From Neoceratodus forsteri (taxonomy: Eukaryota > Chordata > Ceratodontiformes > Ceratodontidae): DNA of 64,000 bases. A program made the position numbers and the translations under genes. The stretch covers positions 1,011,853,501 to 1,011,917,500 of the forward strand of contig CM028129.1 of assembly GCA_016271365.2 (NCBI GenBank), given 5' to 3'. The notes under the pieces are model-generated. The model did not search any database. It was not told the origin of the DNA and was given only the letters and a program-made list of their open reading frames with translations. Shown piece after piece: positions 1-11,779 of the stretch (positions are counted from its first letter, which is position 1; every line of letters starts with the position of its first letter).

Positions 1-365
1 TTAGTATGATGTGACAGTTACTGCCCAATCACGCCCGATCACTCCTGCAGCAGAATCTTTAAAAGGAACCGTGTAGGAGATCTGGTTTGACTCCATTAGA
101 AAAGAGAAGTGGGAGCCAACCGGGTCCATGTGAGAAAGCCATTCCATCCAAAAGTGAATACTGCTTAAAGAAGCTTAAAAGTGAACATTGTTTAAACAGA
201 ATGTACTGCCATTTAAAGGAAGAGAGTTAGAGAAGGATGCAAGACAACTAAAAGTAGTAACTACTTTTGAAAACATAGGAAAGCTGTAGTAGTCTCTCTC
301 TTTGGGTTAAACATGAACTGTGAAATAGCTATGCAAATGTATTTGTTCAGTTAACCAGTAAACAA

Positions 366-368
<3 letters not shown>
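1..368. other. Unassigned sequence
   Basis: No open frame, repeat structure or RNA gene was recognised here. The base composition is mildly AT-rich. Confidence 0.4.

Positions 369-397
<29 letters not shown>
369..397. repeat. (AT)n microsatellite
   Basis: About fourteen uninterrupted AT units. The following stretch to about 572 holds nothing recognised. Confidence 0.95.
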
Positions 398-399
<2 letters not shown>

Positions 400-575
400 A
401 GCTAGAGGAAATATGGTGAATTTAGAAAAATGACAAGCTCACTATTTGTCACTGTTTTGCAGTATTACCCATGAGGAGATGCCCTAATTAAATGAATGAA
501 AGCATTTGGGAGACTATAACTATTTGAACATTTCATATAACCTGCATTCATTTTGAAATCAGCAACAGGGACAGA

Positions 576-1447
576 GGGCCCTATTCCAGGACAGTTACGC
601 CAGGTGTAAACACAGTACGCCAGTCCTGATAGTGCAAATCGCAAGTTACCCCAGCGATTTGCGACTCCTTCGATTCCAAAAGAATGCTTGCGCAACAACT
701 CACAACTGCTACAACAAATGCAAGTTACGATGCAGTTACTCCAAAGTAAGCCTACACCACTGCGTAATGTGGCTTATGACATGCGTAACACACCAGCACC
801 ATGGAACTGCTATTCCAAAACAGGTGGTGTAATGAAGCATGCCAGAGGATGGTAACATAAGTTAGAACAAGGAAAAGCTGTCCTAACCAGAGCACATGCC
901 ATAGAATCACCCCCCCACAAAGCCAGACTGCAGCATACCCCCAACCAGTAGGCCCCGAATGTGGGACTAATGGGCAAACAGTGGAACACCCAAGCCAACG
1001 TGCCCTAGGAAGCCCAGAACACAGTGAAATAGGTAGCAGCATGGCCAGACAGGCCAATAGTAAGTGAAATACATAACTTGTGCAACATGTACCATAGCAC
1101 GTAGCACAATAGCCAAACACAGAATGTAGGACAAGGCATCACAATGTGGAACAGAGAACTGATGGGACATACAGTAGGGAACAGTGCCATGTAATGTGGG
1201 ACAGTCGAGTGGTATGTACTGCTGACAGTATTGACGAGTTGCGACATGCATACTGCTACGCTGCTATTGCGAGTTACGCCATGTCTTGGTGGCGTAACTT
1301 GTGACATGTGTAATTCTGCACATTCTGTCATATCTGGTGATTCTCTTGGAATATGGCACAGCTTGCATGTCATAGGGTTTTTTGACATAACTTTATGTAC
1401 TGGTGTACTTTGCGCCCTGCTCTCACCGCTGTCTTGGAATCGGGCCC
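576..1447. mobile_element. Non-autonomous inverted-repeat DNA transposon (872 bp)
   Basis: The left end starts GGGCCCTATTCCAGGACAG. The reverse complement of the right end starts GGGCCCGATTCCAAGACAG, so 17 of the first 19 bases agree, and weaker similarity runs to about 50 bases. Both ends are bounded by the triplet AGA (573-575 and 1448-1450), a candidate 3-bp target duplication. No transposase frame is present; the short internal frames look random. GGGCC-type ends and 3-bp duplications are typical of PIF/Harbinger elements, although those usually target TWA rather than AGA. Superfamily placement is inference. Confidence 0.65.
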
Positions 1448-1989
1448 AGAATTCATAATGATAGGCCAAGAAAGAATGTTGATGGTTTACCTTGTGTATT
1501 TTATGTCATTATTTCTTTGGAGAGATATACCCTAAACGAATGCTAAGGAAATATTAACAGACTTCAACTGTCCTTGGCTTTAAAGTGAACATAAATAAAT
1601 GGTAACTAGAGATACATATTTAGGCATTTACTAATGATACCTAAAGACAAATTGTAACTTATATCCAGTTTATTTAGACTTTATACTGACTTTTCTCAAG
1701 AAATATGGGCACCACTAAAAGTAATCTGAAATATGAAATGAAAGTTTTTTGAATAATATGGTGAGATACACTTTTATGTTTGATTCTGAACTTCGTATAG
1801 TCTCATTTTTCAATTTGGACAGTTTTTAATTTGGTGTTCCTGTTTTTTTACACAGAACTATTCAGGAATTTAATTTACTATTGGATTTAAACTATACAAG
1901 TCAAGTCTAAACTTATATATTGTTTATAGTTTAAAACTGTGGTGATTACATTTATATATATTTTTAATGTTTTCTAGTTCCACGCTTTA

Positions 1990-2110
1990 TCACTGATGAA
2001 GGGTCATAATCCAAAATGTTTGATGTGGGTACTGTACATAATTGAATCTAAATGTCTATATGAATGAAACCACCCATTAAATAAGCTTTATACACTTTGG
2101 GTGAGTGGGC
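1990..2110 (+). mobile_element. Possible Penelope-like element 3' end
   Basis: A CTGATGAAGG motif followed by AAAATGTTTGATG resembles the conserved block near the 3' end of many Penelope-like elements, where a 'gatgaag...gaaac' pattern precedes the terminus. No coding part is attached. The AT-rich stretch 1451-1989 before it shows nothing else. Confidence 0.25.
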
Positions 2111-2169
2111 TCCATTATTACCATATCCCTCTATCTAGGAAAAGAAAAGCACAAAGCAGCCCACAGTTT

Positions 2170-3030
2170 ATGAGAGCCTCCCTTGCTCTGCCCGATCTGC
2201 CTGCAGGATACGTCTGCTTTTCCTTCTGATTTTTACAAAGCTTTCTGCTGAGCTCACCCCAATTTTAGCTGATGTTTTTAACTATCTCTATTCCCATGAC
2301 ATTCTGATCTAGCTCTTTCCTAGGTGTGTATTATCCTTCTTGTCAAACCAGGGAAAGATGAATTTCTCCCCTGTAGTTCTCACTCCATTTCTTTAATTAA
2401 CATAGACTTCAAAATTTTGGCAAAAATTTTAGCCCACAGGTTGGAGGGAGTCTGGTCTGGTCTTATAGTACTGGAGCAAGTGGGATTCATGAAGGCCCAT
2501 CTGTCTAGTGATTATACCCACAACCTATTTCACTTAATCTGAGCCTCTAAGGAGGCCAGGACCCCAGTAGCTCTGGTCTCCCTGGACACTAAGAAAGCCT
2601 TTGATAGGGTTTCTTGTTTGGATTTATTTGAGGTGCTCCATGCTTATAATATCCCTGAAGAATTTATCAGGTGAGTTTGTCTTCTGTATGACCATCCTTC
2701 TGCATCTATACTATGTAATGGGGTCCCGTTGAAGCCTTTTTCTATTACTTCTGGTACTCGGCAAGGTTGTCCCCTATTGCCCTTCTTCTTTAATTTATTT
2801 CTTGAACCTTTAGTTTTATAGTTGAAAGAAAATACCAGCATCCAAGGAATGTGGCTTCATCAGATGGAGTATAAGCTTTCAGTTTACATAGATGATATTT
2901 TCTTGCATCTATCCCACACTGTAACCCCCATTCCTGCTGCCTTGGCTGTAATTGCTATTTTTGGGAACATTTTGGCTTATAAATAAATTTTAAGAAAAAA
3001 CAGTGTTTTGCTGTTAAATTCTTATGTTAT
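2170..3030 (+). pseudogene. L1-group LINE reverse transcriptase fragment
   Basis: A decayed reverse transcriptase. Fragments read in order: a 'DGLPADFYKAF' block near 2190; VKPGKDEFLP followed by 'SLINIDFKILAKILAHRL' at 2345-2440 (the L1-type 'PISLLNVDYKLLAKILA' motif); 'EQVGFMKAHLSSD' near 2475; 'LVSLDTKKAFDRV' near 2575 (catalytic motif A, Asp kept); 'SGTRQGCPLLPFFFNL' near 2750; and 'LSVYIDDIFLHL' near 2880, where the usual YADD box reads YIDD. In-frame stops interrupt it after 2540, 2670 and 2818. Motif spacing fits L1/Tx1 rather than the CR1/L2 group seen elsewhere. The endonuclease and 3' end are missing. Confidence 0.75.
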
Positions 3031-3159
3031 CAAAGACTGTGAAAAGCAAAAAAACAGCACCAGGACATGGCAGTGGTGTTAAAGCAAAAAGTAGCCAACT
3101 GAATAAGAACAAAAGCACCCACACAATAAGAAACCACACATAAAAACGGATATGTTTCT

Positions 3160-4150
3160 TAACATTTAATTATAATAAAAGCGCAGTTAACATCTCCACA
3201 CATGCCAGTGGTTGAAAAACCAAAGGAAAAGGTGACGGAACAAACCAATGCCATATCGTATGTTTCACCCAGGTATGCCCTAGGCATCATCAGAGTGTTG
3301 AACCAGTGCAAAGTGTCCCACATAAATTGTGTTACCAAGAAAAACTTAATTGATGCTGAATTAAAAACAATCAAGACAATAAATGAGACATATATGCAGG
3401 TTACCCGGCACTGCACTTAATCACCACTCATAAAGGTATGAAATCCCATATGCAGTATGAAAGAAGCATATATACATATTGTATCAGAGGAATCCAGCAA
3501 GTCTATTTTCCAATTTTATTTAGGAATGCTGCCAAATCTATATTTTTCATTTAATACTCTGTCACTCCTAGCTCCCACTGTGTATACCCAAAAACTATCC
3601 CTCCTGCTATTGCATTTTCCAAGTCCCCCCCATGCCTAGACTTACTTCTTCAAAACCCACAAAGCAGACATTATGTTGTAAATCTACAGAATTTCTTATC
3701 TGCTTTACAATGGCATATGTATAATCATCTCTTTGTATGGCACGTACGTGCTCTCCTACTCAGATTTTAAACTGCCTAGTAGTGCAGCCAACCTAGTACT
3801 GGTCACAGCAACAAGTCAGCAAATAAACCACTCCCACTGTTCTACATGAGATTAAATCTTATATACCAATACTTTCCCCAGTGATAGGATGAATAAATTC
3901 CTTACATGGCTTAATGAACGTACAATAAATGCATCTCCCACATCGAAATGTACCAATGGGGGGGGGCATTCATGTGGGTCTGGGCTTGTGGACACTGGGG
4001 AGTATCTTGGAGACACTATATCTTTAATGTTTCTAGGTCTTCTAAAAAGTACAGAGGGCCCCTTTTTAACTAATTTCTTTAATTTCAGTTCAGCATTCAA
4101 CGTATGCCAATTGTTATTCACAATATCCCTAACTTGATTAGCTCTTACCA
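3160..4150 (-). pseudogene. Penelope-like element C-terminal part with GIY-YIG remnant
   Basis: On the minus strand, 4151-3852 reads a frame with 'NNWHTLNAELKLKKL' and 'RRPRNIKDIV', blocks typical of the region between the reverse transcriptase and endonuclease of PLEs. Just downstream (3850-3720), across stops and frameshifts, comes 'CRTVGVVYLLTC' followed by 'VGCTTRQFKI' and 'VGEHVRAIQ', matching the GIY-YIG endonuclease core and its helix. The 3' part carries the motif CTCTGATGATGCC with GTGAAAC following (about 3300-3260), the PLE 3'-end signature. The reverse transcriptase half is absent. The family differs from the PLE copies at 24.9-35.6 kb. Confidence 0.7.
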
Positions 4151-4632
4151 AAAATGTAGTGACAAAAGAGCAGTTATTAACTAGGCTGAAGCATGGTACT
4201 GCACATTTTGCAGGCTACTGGCCAGCAGCAGGTACTTTGCTGTCTTCTAGCAGGACTGGAGGGCATGCAGGCCAATGCCAAGTCAGTCCAGTCTGAGGAC
4301 AGGCCAGCTGGACTATGAGGTCAACAATGAAGCAGGGTGATGTGGGTACTGCAGCTGGAGGACTCATCTTTATCAGCACCAGCAACATCAAGAATTCAGA
4401 CTGTTTTGATCTGGAAGAAAAGGTATTTGACTTATTAATGCTCTATTCTAATGATGTGGTGGTGATCTGATTTACAATTCAGTTAATAAAAAAGTCACAG
4501 GAGCTGAAGTAGCCAGGAAGGGACCTGGGGTCATGGCAGTGATATAATCATATGGAATATTAAAATAAAATTGTGTGCAAACTGGGAAGTTTAAGTGCAC
4601 TGACAGATGGTAGTAAAGTAAAGTGCAGTATC
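4151..4632. other. Unassigned sequence
   Basis: No coding or repeat signal was recognised between the PLE and the V-SINE. Confidence 0.4.
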
Positions 4633-5045
4633 AGTGACTCAGCAGGTTGATCTCACCTCTGAGGCTGGAAGAGCAGAAGGTTGTGGGTTCATGCCCCACA
4701 CCATGCACTTGGGGTGAAATCCCCATACTGTCACTGTAGTGCATCATGAGGGGGATGCTGCACTCCTGAGGTGCTGTCTTTCAAATGAGTCATTAAACTG
4801 ATGTCCCACCTGCCTGTTCTGCTGGTTGCTCAGATGGACATTAAAGATCCCAAGGCACTTCTCAAAAAGAGTAGAGGAAGTTTTCCTGGTGTCCTGAACA
4901 GATTTCCCCATTACTAAAAATACCTCAAACCTCAAACAGCTTAATCTGGTTAGTTGCCATCTGTATCTCACCCCTTCCCCAGATGAGGCTGAAAATAAGC
5001 AGAATTATCTAGCCCTCCTTTCCTGGTAAAAAAAAAAAAATAAAT
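4633..5045 (+). mobile_element. V-SINE (tRNA head, V-core, A-rich tail)
   Basis: The head has a tRNA-like A box (GTGACTCAGCAGGTTGATC) and B box (GGTTCATGCCC). The centre has the V-core signature: 'gtgctgtctttcaaatgag', then 'cattaaactgatgtcccac', 'taaagatcccaaggcactt' and 'ggtgtcctgaacagatttcc'. It ends with CCTTTCCTGGTAAAA and an A-rich tail. V-SINEs are Pol III transcribed and copied by a partner LINE that shares the 3' tail. No clear target duplication was found. Confidence 0.88.
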
Positions 5046-5745
5046 GAATAATAAAATAAATCAAATGCACAACACTGGCATTTATTTGGCATTGTGTTTT
5101 TGTGTAGTGCTGGCTAAGGCTATTTTATAACAGCTGGTGGCAAACTAGTTTAAAATTTATGCACGTCTTGATCTTATGTCTGCTGTGGTGTATGTATATG
5201 TTTAAAATACGACAATATGATTGATTTAATGCAGGATCTGGTGCGTGTGTTTGTGTGATGCATTTTAATGGCAAATTGATGTGTGCTGCATCACTGTGTC
5301 ATCACTAATACATGCAGTAGGCTACTGCTGCTAGCTGCAGCTCGTTGGCGCTGAATTACTTGACAGCAGAGCTCAAACAAGAATTTTAAGAAAGAATGAA
5401 TATTTTTTTTTCATTTTTGGTGCAGGCTTAGTAAAAGAATAATATTGTTACTGTTCAGGATGGACCATCATGTGGGTGGAAAAATGCTGCTGTCAGACAA
5501 TGTATGGTGAAGTCAAGTCCCAAGCCTCACATGCAAGGGATTTATAATTATACTTTTCTTTTGTAGTATGGCTAGAAAAACATTACATATTGGTTTATCA
5601 GATGTAAGTACTGAATGTTTGTGTGACAAGGTTTGTCCACTCAGTTGCAATACCTGTACCAGAGATACAATGTGGATTGGGCCCATGGTTACTGCTGTGC
5701 ATAGGGCCCACGGCAATGTAAATCCAGCCCTGAAAATGGTGAGCA
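5046..5745. other. Unassigned sequence
   Basis: AT-rich flank without recognised elements. A short inverted motif around two GGGCCCA boxes lies at about 5675-5725, similar in flavour to DNA transposon ends, but no element could be bounded. Confidence 0.35.
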
Positions 5746-5860
5746 CTAAGGGCCTCTTCAGCCTTACTGGTAACAGGACTACTAGGGATAGCTGCCTAAA
5801 GTTAGTGGGTGGAAGGTTCAGAAGGGAGATTAGGGGGCATTTTTATCTTGGCTCGTGCTT
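5746..5860 (+). pseudogene. CR1-group ORF2 C-terminal fragment
   Basis: The frame reads 'GLFSLTGNRTTRDSC' then 'GGRFRREIRGHFY', matching the CR1 C-terminal block 'TRGH.LRLEGG..RREIRRHYF' that is also present at 23900-24000. Only about 38 residues remain, without the reverse transcriptase core. Sequence from 5861 to 6169 shows nothing recognised. Confidence 0.6.
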
Positions 5861-6169
5861 GCACGAAAGCCAACATATTGCAGTAGTAACAGATTTGGAG
5901 GTGCGGTCACTGTGGGCAAATGCAGGGCATGCATCAGTTGGTGCATCCCTCATTCCCCAATAAGGCAGCATGCAGGCACCATACCAGCAACACATAATGT
6001 TGTGAGCACATCTAAGGAAAGGTCCGCTGCAATGAGAGCCAAGCTCGTCATGCAGCAGCACCTCCCAATGTGCCTTTCCTGGTGAAGTATTCTAGAAACA
6101 TGACTGCCACCACTGCCTGCCACAATGCTGACTTCAGGGGCACAATTCCCCTCTCAGCATGCCTTAACC

Positions 6170-6560
6170 CAGTTCATGTGCCGACGGAGGAGCCCACTCC
6201 CCATCAGCATGATGCCCCCCCATTTGTTGTGTGCTGAGGAGGGTGCCCAATCCCTCTCGGCTCTAGCCTCCCCTTTTTGGTATGTGCAGATGGGGGTGCC
6301 CAACCCCTCATCAGCTAGCCCCCCCAAACACTCAGGTGGCATGCTGGGAGCCCACCCCAGTGTGCCAAATGCCCCTGTAAAAAAAAAAGTCATGCAATGT
6401 TTTTTTTAACCTGTAAAAGAAGAAAATGGTTCATTGCAGTCTATCCTGCTCCCTCCCCCAATCCGCGCCCACCCTCTGCACACCCTGCCTCCCCATCCCC
6501 CCACCCCATACTTACCATACGCGCTCACTTTCACTTCTCTCAAGCTGCCGACATGCCTAG
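6170..6560. repeat. Minisatellite-bearing repeat, copy A
   Basis: Two to three imperfect units of about 100 bp contain 'GGTGCCCAA', 'CCCCCCCAAACACTC', 'GGCATGCTGGGAGCCCACC' and 'CAGTGTGCCAAA', followed by a C-rich stretch ending 'CCCCATACTTACC'. The same order occurs at 11780-12235, so this is a dispersed family. On the minus strand both copies read GGTAAGTATGGGGTG, a near-consensus splice donor. The family is unidentified; a non-autonomous DNA transposon is one possibility. Confidence 0.65.
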
Positions 6561-7104
6561 TTGCTCACTCTCTGTTTGGTTTCAATTGTAGACTGTTTCT
6601 TACTTAGCAAACCCAGGAAAATTAATAAAAAAGGACTGCATTTGTACCATTTTGAAGAGACAGTGCTTTGTTTTAGATGTGTGTTAGGTACTCACTGTAA
6701 CGTACTGAAGCCGCTCGGTCACACTACAAATCAAGGATGTCAGGAATTTAACTTTTTTGGTGAAACTAGGGAGAAATGGCAGGATCAACCAGATACATTT
6801 TTTTTTTTAATTAAAAATGGTTTTAAACTGATGGCAGGATCAACCAGATGTAAGAGTCACGCTGGTAGGGGGACGGGAGTCAGGTCATTAAGAGGCAGAG
6901 CCTTATAATAGCTGAGTTTCTTGACGGGCCAATTGGATTTCTTACAGATTACATATAGGAGTTTAAAAGACAACAGGATGATGTACAGGAGTGTAAAGAT
7001 ATCACGATGATGTATAGGAACATGAAGATAACAGTGTTATCTTCACTGGCTTCTACAGATATTACTTTTTATACTGGATGTATCCAGCACATAAGTTGTA
7101 TTAA
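6561..7104. other. Unassigned sequence
   Basis: A short direct repeat, AGATACATTTTT and 'atggcaggatcaaccagat' (about 6778 and 6832), is the only structure seen. No supported gene. Confidence 0.4.
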
Positions 7105-7145
7105 TATACATATATAAAAAATATATATTATAATATATATATATA

Positions 7146-7193
<48 letters not shown>

Positions 7194-7197
7194 TATG
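7105..7197. repeat. AT-rich microsatellite
   Basis: A long imperfect TA repeat, longest pure run from about 7149 to 7190. Confidence 0.95.
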
Positions 7198-7204
7198 TAT
7201 ATTA

Positions 7205-7905
7205 ATGTAACTCCTTCTGCCGCTTTGCCCTTGACTGTCCCTCTACCACTCACCACTGTGTCCCATACCTGATCCTCAAACTACCCTCACTTCAGGACAG
7301 GTGTCTCTCACAATGTGCTAGCATCATAACCAAATATTGGCACAGCCTCACCCTCCATATCTCACCTCAGTACTCTCAGACTCTAACCCCCGGTTTACAC
7401 ACTCAGAAAAACTGACTCACATCTCCTTTCCATCCCACTCATGCCCACTTTGCAGGCCAGTCAGCATTCACATATTGCATGCCCAAGCTTTGGAATTCAC
7501 TCCCCCTGGATATTTGGCAGACCACCCCTAGGCAGAACCTCAACTCTCTTCTCAAAGCTCATTTCTCCTCCATATACACATGTACCATGTCAGCTCTAGC
7601 TGCTGACATCAGGTTATGTGTAATTCATTGTATTTATATTACGTAACTGTAGTACTTTCCATTCATTTGCCTTGTACAATTACTTGTGGGCTGCACTTAA
7701 TCCATGTATGATTCATGATGTTGATTGTAAAGAATGGACAACACCCAATACGCATGTACTGCTCTTAATCCATGTATGTTTTATGATATTGATTGTAAAA
7801 TGTGCATGTACTCCTTTTCCCCCTGCCCCCAAGTTGCATCTGAAATCAAGCAGTCGCCTGCTCAGCATGCCTTCCTGGTAAAACCTTTAAATAAATAAAT
7901 ATTAC
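7205..7905 (+). mobile_element. LINE 3' end (L2-group-like, C-terminus and 3' UTR)
   Basis: Frames read 'PKLWNSLPLDIWQTTP' and 'LLKAHFSSIYT' near 7490-7580, the usual C-terminal block of L2/CR1-group LINEs, with one frameshift. A 3' UTR of about 300 bp follows and ends 'CCTTCCTGGTAAAACC' plus (AAAT)n. That ending matches the tail of the V-SINE at 4633-5045, as expected if this LINE family supplies its reverse transcriptase. The catalytic domains are missing (5' truncated). Confidence 0.6.
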
Positions 7906-7923
7906 ACATTTAAATGTACAGAG

Positions 7924-10540
7924 TTGATGACAAAGTGGGATAAATTTACTATTTGGTCATCACATAATCAATTTGACATAATTGCATTATCAGAGATGTG
8001 GTTATCCAGTAAAATATCAAATTATATGATTCAGCAGGAGGGATTTAACATTTTTAGATGTGACAGAATGGAATGCAAAGGGGAGGGTGTATATTTTATG
8101 TCAAAAATCATCTGTCTGTGTTACAAGACAAAAGGGTTGCTACTACATAAACGAGTGAATTCCTGTCCTTATCTCTGATTTTGGGCCATAGGAAAATTTT
8201 ATATTTAGTAGGAGGAAGTAGGCTGTTGGTTAACTAGGATTTGCAGCTTATCCGTTAGGTAGGGAAATGGGCAGACGAGGTGGGCCAAGCGGTCCTTATC
8301 TGCCATCAAATTCTATGCTTCTATGTTTCTATGTAGCAGTAGTTTATGCCCCCACCCAAGTTTCCAAGAAGATGGTCTAAATCCTGTCCAGGCTCACAGG
8401 GATTCTGTCCCAAATAACAGGGAATTGATTATTCTGGGAGATCTAAATATGAACTGGTTGGGGAAGGATGTACAGAAGTATAAGGAGATCTTGACTGTCC
8501 TGAAACTTACACAAATTATTGATGCCCCAACTAGGGTCCATTGCAAAATGGGGTACTTGTCCACACTGGATTGGATTTTGGTTTCAGATATCACAAAAAT
8601 CTTTCAATCTGGTGCGCTTGCAGACAGCGTTAGTGATCAAAGTCCAGTATATTGTTGCTGGAGGTCAAAAAAGAAATCTGTTCCACTGGTTTATATTTAC
8701 TCATGCAATATAAAGAAACTGGATACTGAAAAATTTAGGGATGCAATGTCTTCTGTAGACTGATCATTTTTGGACCAAGTAACTAATGTGAATGAGGTAC
8801 CAAAGACCTTCTGTGAACTATTTAATGATGTCTGCAATAAATTTGTTCCAATAAAAAAAATTCAAAATGGGGAAACGAACAGCAATGGGTGATCCAGGAA
8901 TTACCGGAATTTATGAGAGACAGGGATAAAAAATGGAAGATTTATAAGAAAACATAAGATACAGTAACCTCCATAGCTTATAAGGCTGCCCATAATCAGT
9001 GTAAAATCATGATTAGAAACTGAAAATATAATTTTTTATTGAAAAACAGAAACAATTCAAAAGTAAAAACATAATGGCTACTCGGGATTTGATGAATGAA
9101 CTTTTGGGTAAAATATCTAATTTTACTCTTAACAATCTTAATACTCCATTATGAACCTTGTGAGAGCCTTCCTCTATAGCAAAGGAGTTTAATATGTTTT
9201 TTTTCTGATTTATTTAGTTATATTCCTTGTGAGTCACCTGAGGTTGATTGTAGCCACTTTGAAATAGATTTGTCCTACCACAAATTTTATTTAATGTCTC
9301 TTAGGTGAAGTTCTGACAGATCTCTTAAAGCTTAACCCCCGTCCAACAGTGGGCATGGATGGAGTAGATTTCAGACTCTTGAAGATCACTATGGACATCC
9401 TGTGTTTTCCTTTGACTGTTATTTTAATTTATCAATTCATTCTTCTTCTTCTTTTCTGGATATATGGAAGGGTACTACAGTAGTCCCAGTTATTAAGGCA
9501 GGTGACTCAGTAAGTGTTCAAAACTACCACTCTATTTCCTTATTAGCACCTTTGTCAAAGATCTTAGAGCAGATAGTCTTTGACCAAATGACCAAATATT
9601 TATTCAGGTATGAAGTTCTGATGCCTACACAACATGGATTCAGATTGGGATATAACACGTCAACTGCCTTGGTGGGGCCTCTTTACTTCTGCTGTGTTTG
9701 AGGACCTCACCAAGGCCTTTGACCTTGCTAATCATAAACTGCTTTTGCCATCTCTTCTCTGACTTGGTATGTCCCGAGATGTTATTGGCTGGTGTCAGAA
9801 CTACCTCCTGCAATAAACACATGCTACAAAAATTAATGTTTTTTGGCCCCCATCCCCTGTTTTGCTTGGTGTTTCACAGGGTTTGATACTTGGTCCCCTC
9901 TTATTTATTCTTTTTTTGAACACCTTATCTTCTATATGTTGTAACTCACAAATGTTTTTATAAGAAGATGGTGCAGTGGTCCTCAGAAGTGGAACTTGTT
10001 TTAACACTGTACAGAAAAACATAGCCCCTGACATCAAAGAAATTCAAAACTGGTTTCTCACAAATAAATTGTAGTGTTGAATGAAAAGAAGACTAAATCT
10101 GTTTTTTTTATAATTGTAGAAAGAAAACATAGGCCAAACCTGTTCTCTTGTTTCATACAATTAATGATGAGGCGATAGAACAGGTTAAGATCTTTAAATA
10201 TCTTGTGCTGATAGTAGATAACTATATGTCTTATGAGCATCATATATCTGTAAATATCTAGAATAGTGCATCAGAGGATAGGGTCTCTTTATAGATTAAA
10301 CTTTGTATTAATACCATCTACCAGGCTGCTTCTTTCACAGAGTTTTCTTATCCCTATGATAGATTACAGACTTTTATTTTATCATTCTGCTAGGGAGGGC
10401 TTACTGAATAGGGTGAAAATTATTTTTAATCAGATTGTACATTTCGCATCTCAGTTACCACACCGATCCCATTATTGTGACCTATTAAAACATGTGGGAT
10501 GGCTTTCCCTTGATTCTTGGTATCAATTCTAACTGGGGAT
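7924..10540 (+). pseudogene. LINE ORF2 remnant: endonuclease and reverse transcriptase
   Basis: The endonuclease half reads 'FDIIALSEMWLSSKI' (7969-8013; the Glu of the ETW motif is kept). After the CR1 interruption it continues with 'LIILGDLNMNWLG' (8424-8463) and 'TLDWILVSDI', then 'VSDQSPVYCC' where SDH is usual, so His is replaced by Gln. The reverse transcriptase shows 'VGMDGVDFRLLK' (9350-9385), 'QHGFRLGYNTSTALV' (9630-9675), 'DLTKAFDLANHKLLL' (9706-9750; motif A Asp kept) and 'GVSQGLILGPLLFILFLN' (9870-9923). The YADD box is destroyed: a stop and Glu-Asp stand there near 9960. The C-terminus is recognisable to about 10540. Several frameshifts; not functional. Confidence 0.75.
8209..8333 (+). 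mobile_element. CR1 3' end, 125-bp truncated insertion
   Basis: The sequence matches the last 130 bp of the CR1 at 29220-32354: 'AGGTAGGGAAATGGGCAGAC', then 'CGGTCCTTATCTGCC', ending in the CR1-type tail 'CTATGCTTCTATGTTTCTATG'. It splits the endonuclease of the older LINE, and the host frame resumes on the far side. Confidence 0.8.
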
Positions 10541-10975
10541 CTTGCCTAAAAAAGTGACTTAAAATAAGGTTCCAACCTCCTTTCATGCTATATTTAAAAT
10601 ACATAATAGCTCTGCCGTTATTTGTTCATCTGTTCATCAACATTTCAGTGTTCCTAGAATGAAAACATATGTTGATCAAAGAATTATGTTTTATAACCTA
10701 CCTTCATACTTTAATGCTATTTGACTTTTTTAATGTCTCTATCCATAGCATTAGGTTTGTTTTGAGAAACTATTTATTCTCCATCAGTCAGCATAAGCGT
10801 TTTAATAATTTGGAATGATTGTTGGTTAAAGTGATTGTTATGTACTTGTAACTTATTGTCTGTTATGTGGATTTGTATTTGAATGTTGCTGCGGTCACCC
10901 ATGAAAATGGGTCTTTGGCCCATGGATTTATCAGAGTTTAAATAAACTGGACAAATAAACAAACAAGCAAACAAA

Positions 10976-11626
10976 ACAATCTAGTTATTAATGTCATATT
11001 ACTTTTTGGTGTTGGAGAAAAGGTAGTTTGGTGGGACAGTCATTCAGTTGTAGCATAAGTTATTCAATATTGCACTCCCATTAACTTTTTTCATGGTGGA
11101 TCTTTAATGGATAAGCCAGCTCTGTGAAGCAATGCCACTTATTCAACTGAATACACCAACCAATACCCAGCTTTTATTCTGTCTCCGTATGATCAGGAAG
11201 TGTATGTACTAAGAATAATATTGGATACAGTATTTCCTTCTCTGTTTGGAGGCACAGGGACTCTACACCTAAATTTGATTGTCAAGATTTTATGAATGTA
11301 TCCCCCTTCCCTGTCTTTTGTTTTTATTACTTCTTTGTCACATAAGTATCTTCCTCATCAAGATACTTTCAGTGGGGAATCTGGCATTTTATAAACCCTT
11401 CTTCAAACTAACTTTAGTAGACTGGTGAATTTTATTGACTTCAATAATTAGTACTGTGCTAACAGTAGTAGTAATTTTTGTTTCTGTCACAGTGGGTCTT
11501 TTTTTGTTTGCTTGCATGCATGTGCAAGAAACATAGTGCCACCATATGAGTTTTCGTAGGTGTGCCACCCCTGCTTCCAATGCCCTGCTCTTTTTTGCAG
11601 GCATGGCCCCACCGCACCAAGAAATG
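10976..11626. other. Unassigned sequence
   Basis: No supported gene or repeat. Confidence 0.4.
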
Positions 11627-11754
11627 TCTGAGCTGTCTATGACAGCAGTTCAGATGCAGTTGGTGTACAGTTCAAAGTAAAAGATTGCTACAGTCAGTGG
11701 TGGTAATGTGTAGGCAATTTGCATGCATCTGAACTGCTGTCACAGACAGCTCTG
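11627..11754. repeat. Inverted repeat, about 30-bp arms
   Basis: GACAGCAGTTCAGATGC in the left arm (11641-11657) pairs with GCATCTGAACTGCTGTC in the right arm (11724-11740). The arms extend outward as GAGCTGTCTATGACAGC against GCTGTCACAGACAGCTC. The spacer is about 65 bp. It adjoins the minisatellite repeat that begins near 11780 and may be part of the same element. Confidence 0.7.
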
Positions 11755-11779
11755 TTTTTTTCTTGTGATCCCAGTCTGC

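Larger units (their letters stand above)
7906..10970 (+). mobile_element. Decayed L2/CR1-group LINE, interrupted by a CR1 tail
   Basis: The copy runs from endonuclease to 3' tail. The 3' end contains 'ATGAAAATGGGTCTTTGG' and a short (AAAC)n tail. It is cut at 8209-8333 by a CR1 3' end, so it is the older insertion. The coding part is described separately. Confidence 0.75.

Noticed and set aside
752..1469. Cys- and His-rich frames as small secreted proteins
   Set aside because: They are overlapping low-complexity frames inside the non-autonomous transposon at 576-1447.
5568..5963. A 131-residue Cys-containing gene
   Set aside because: Its centre is a CR1 C-terminal fragment, and the flanks have no coding character.
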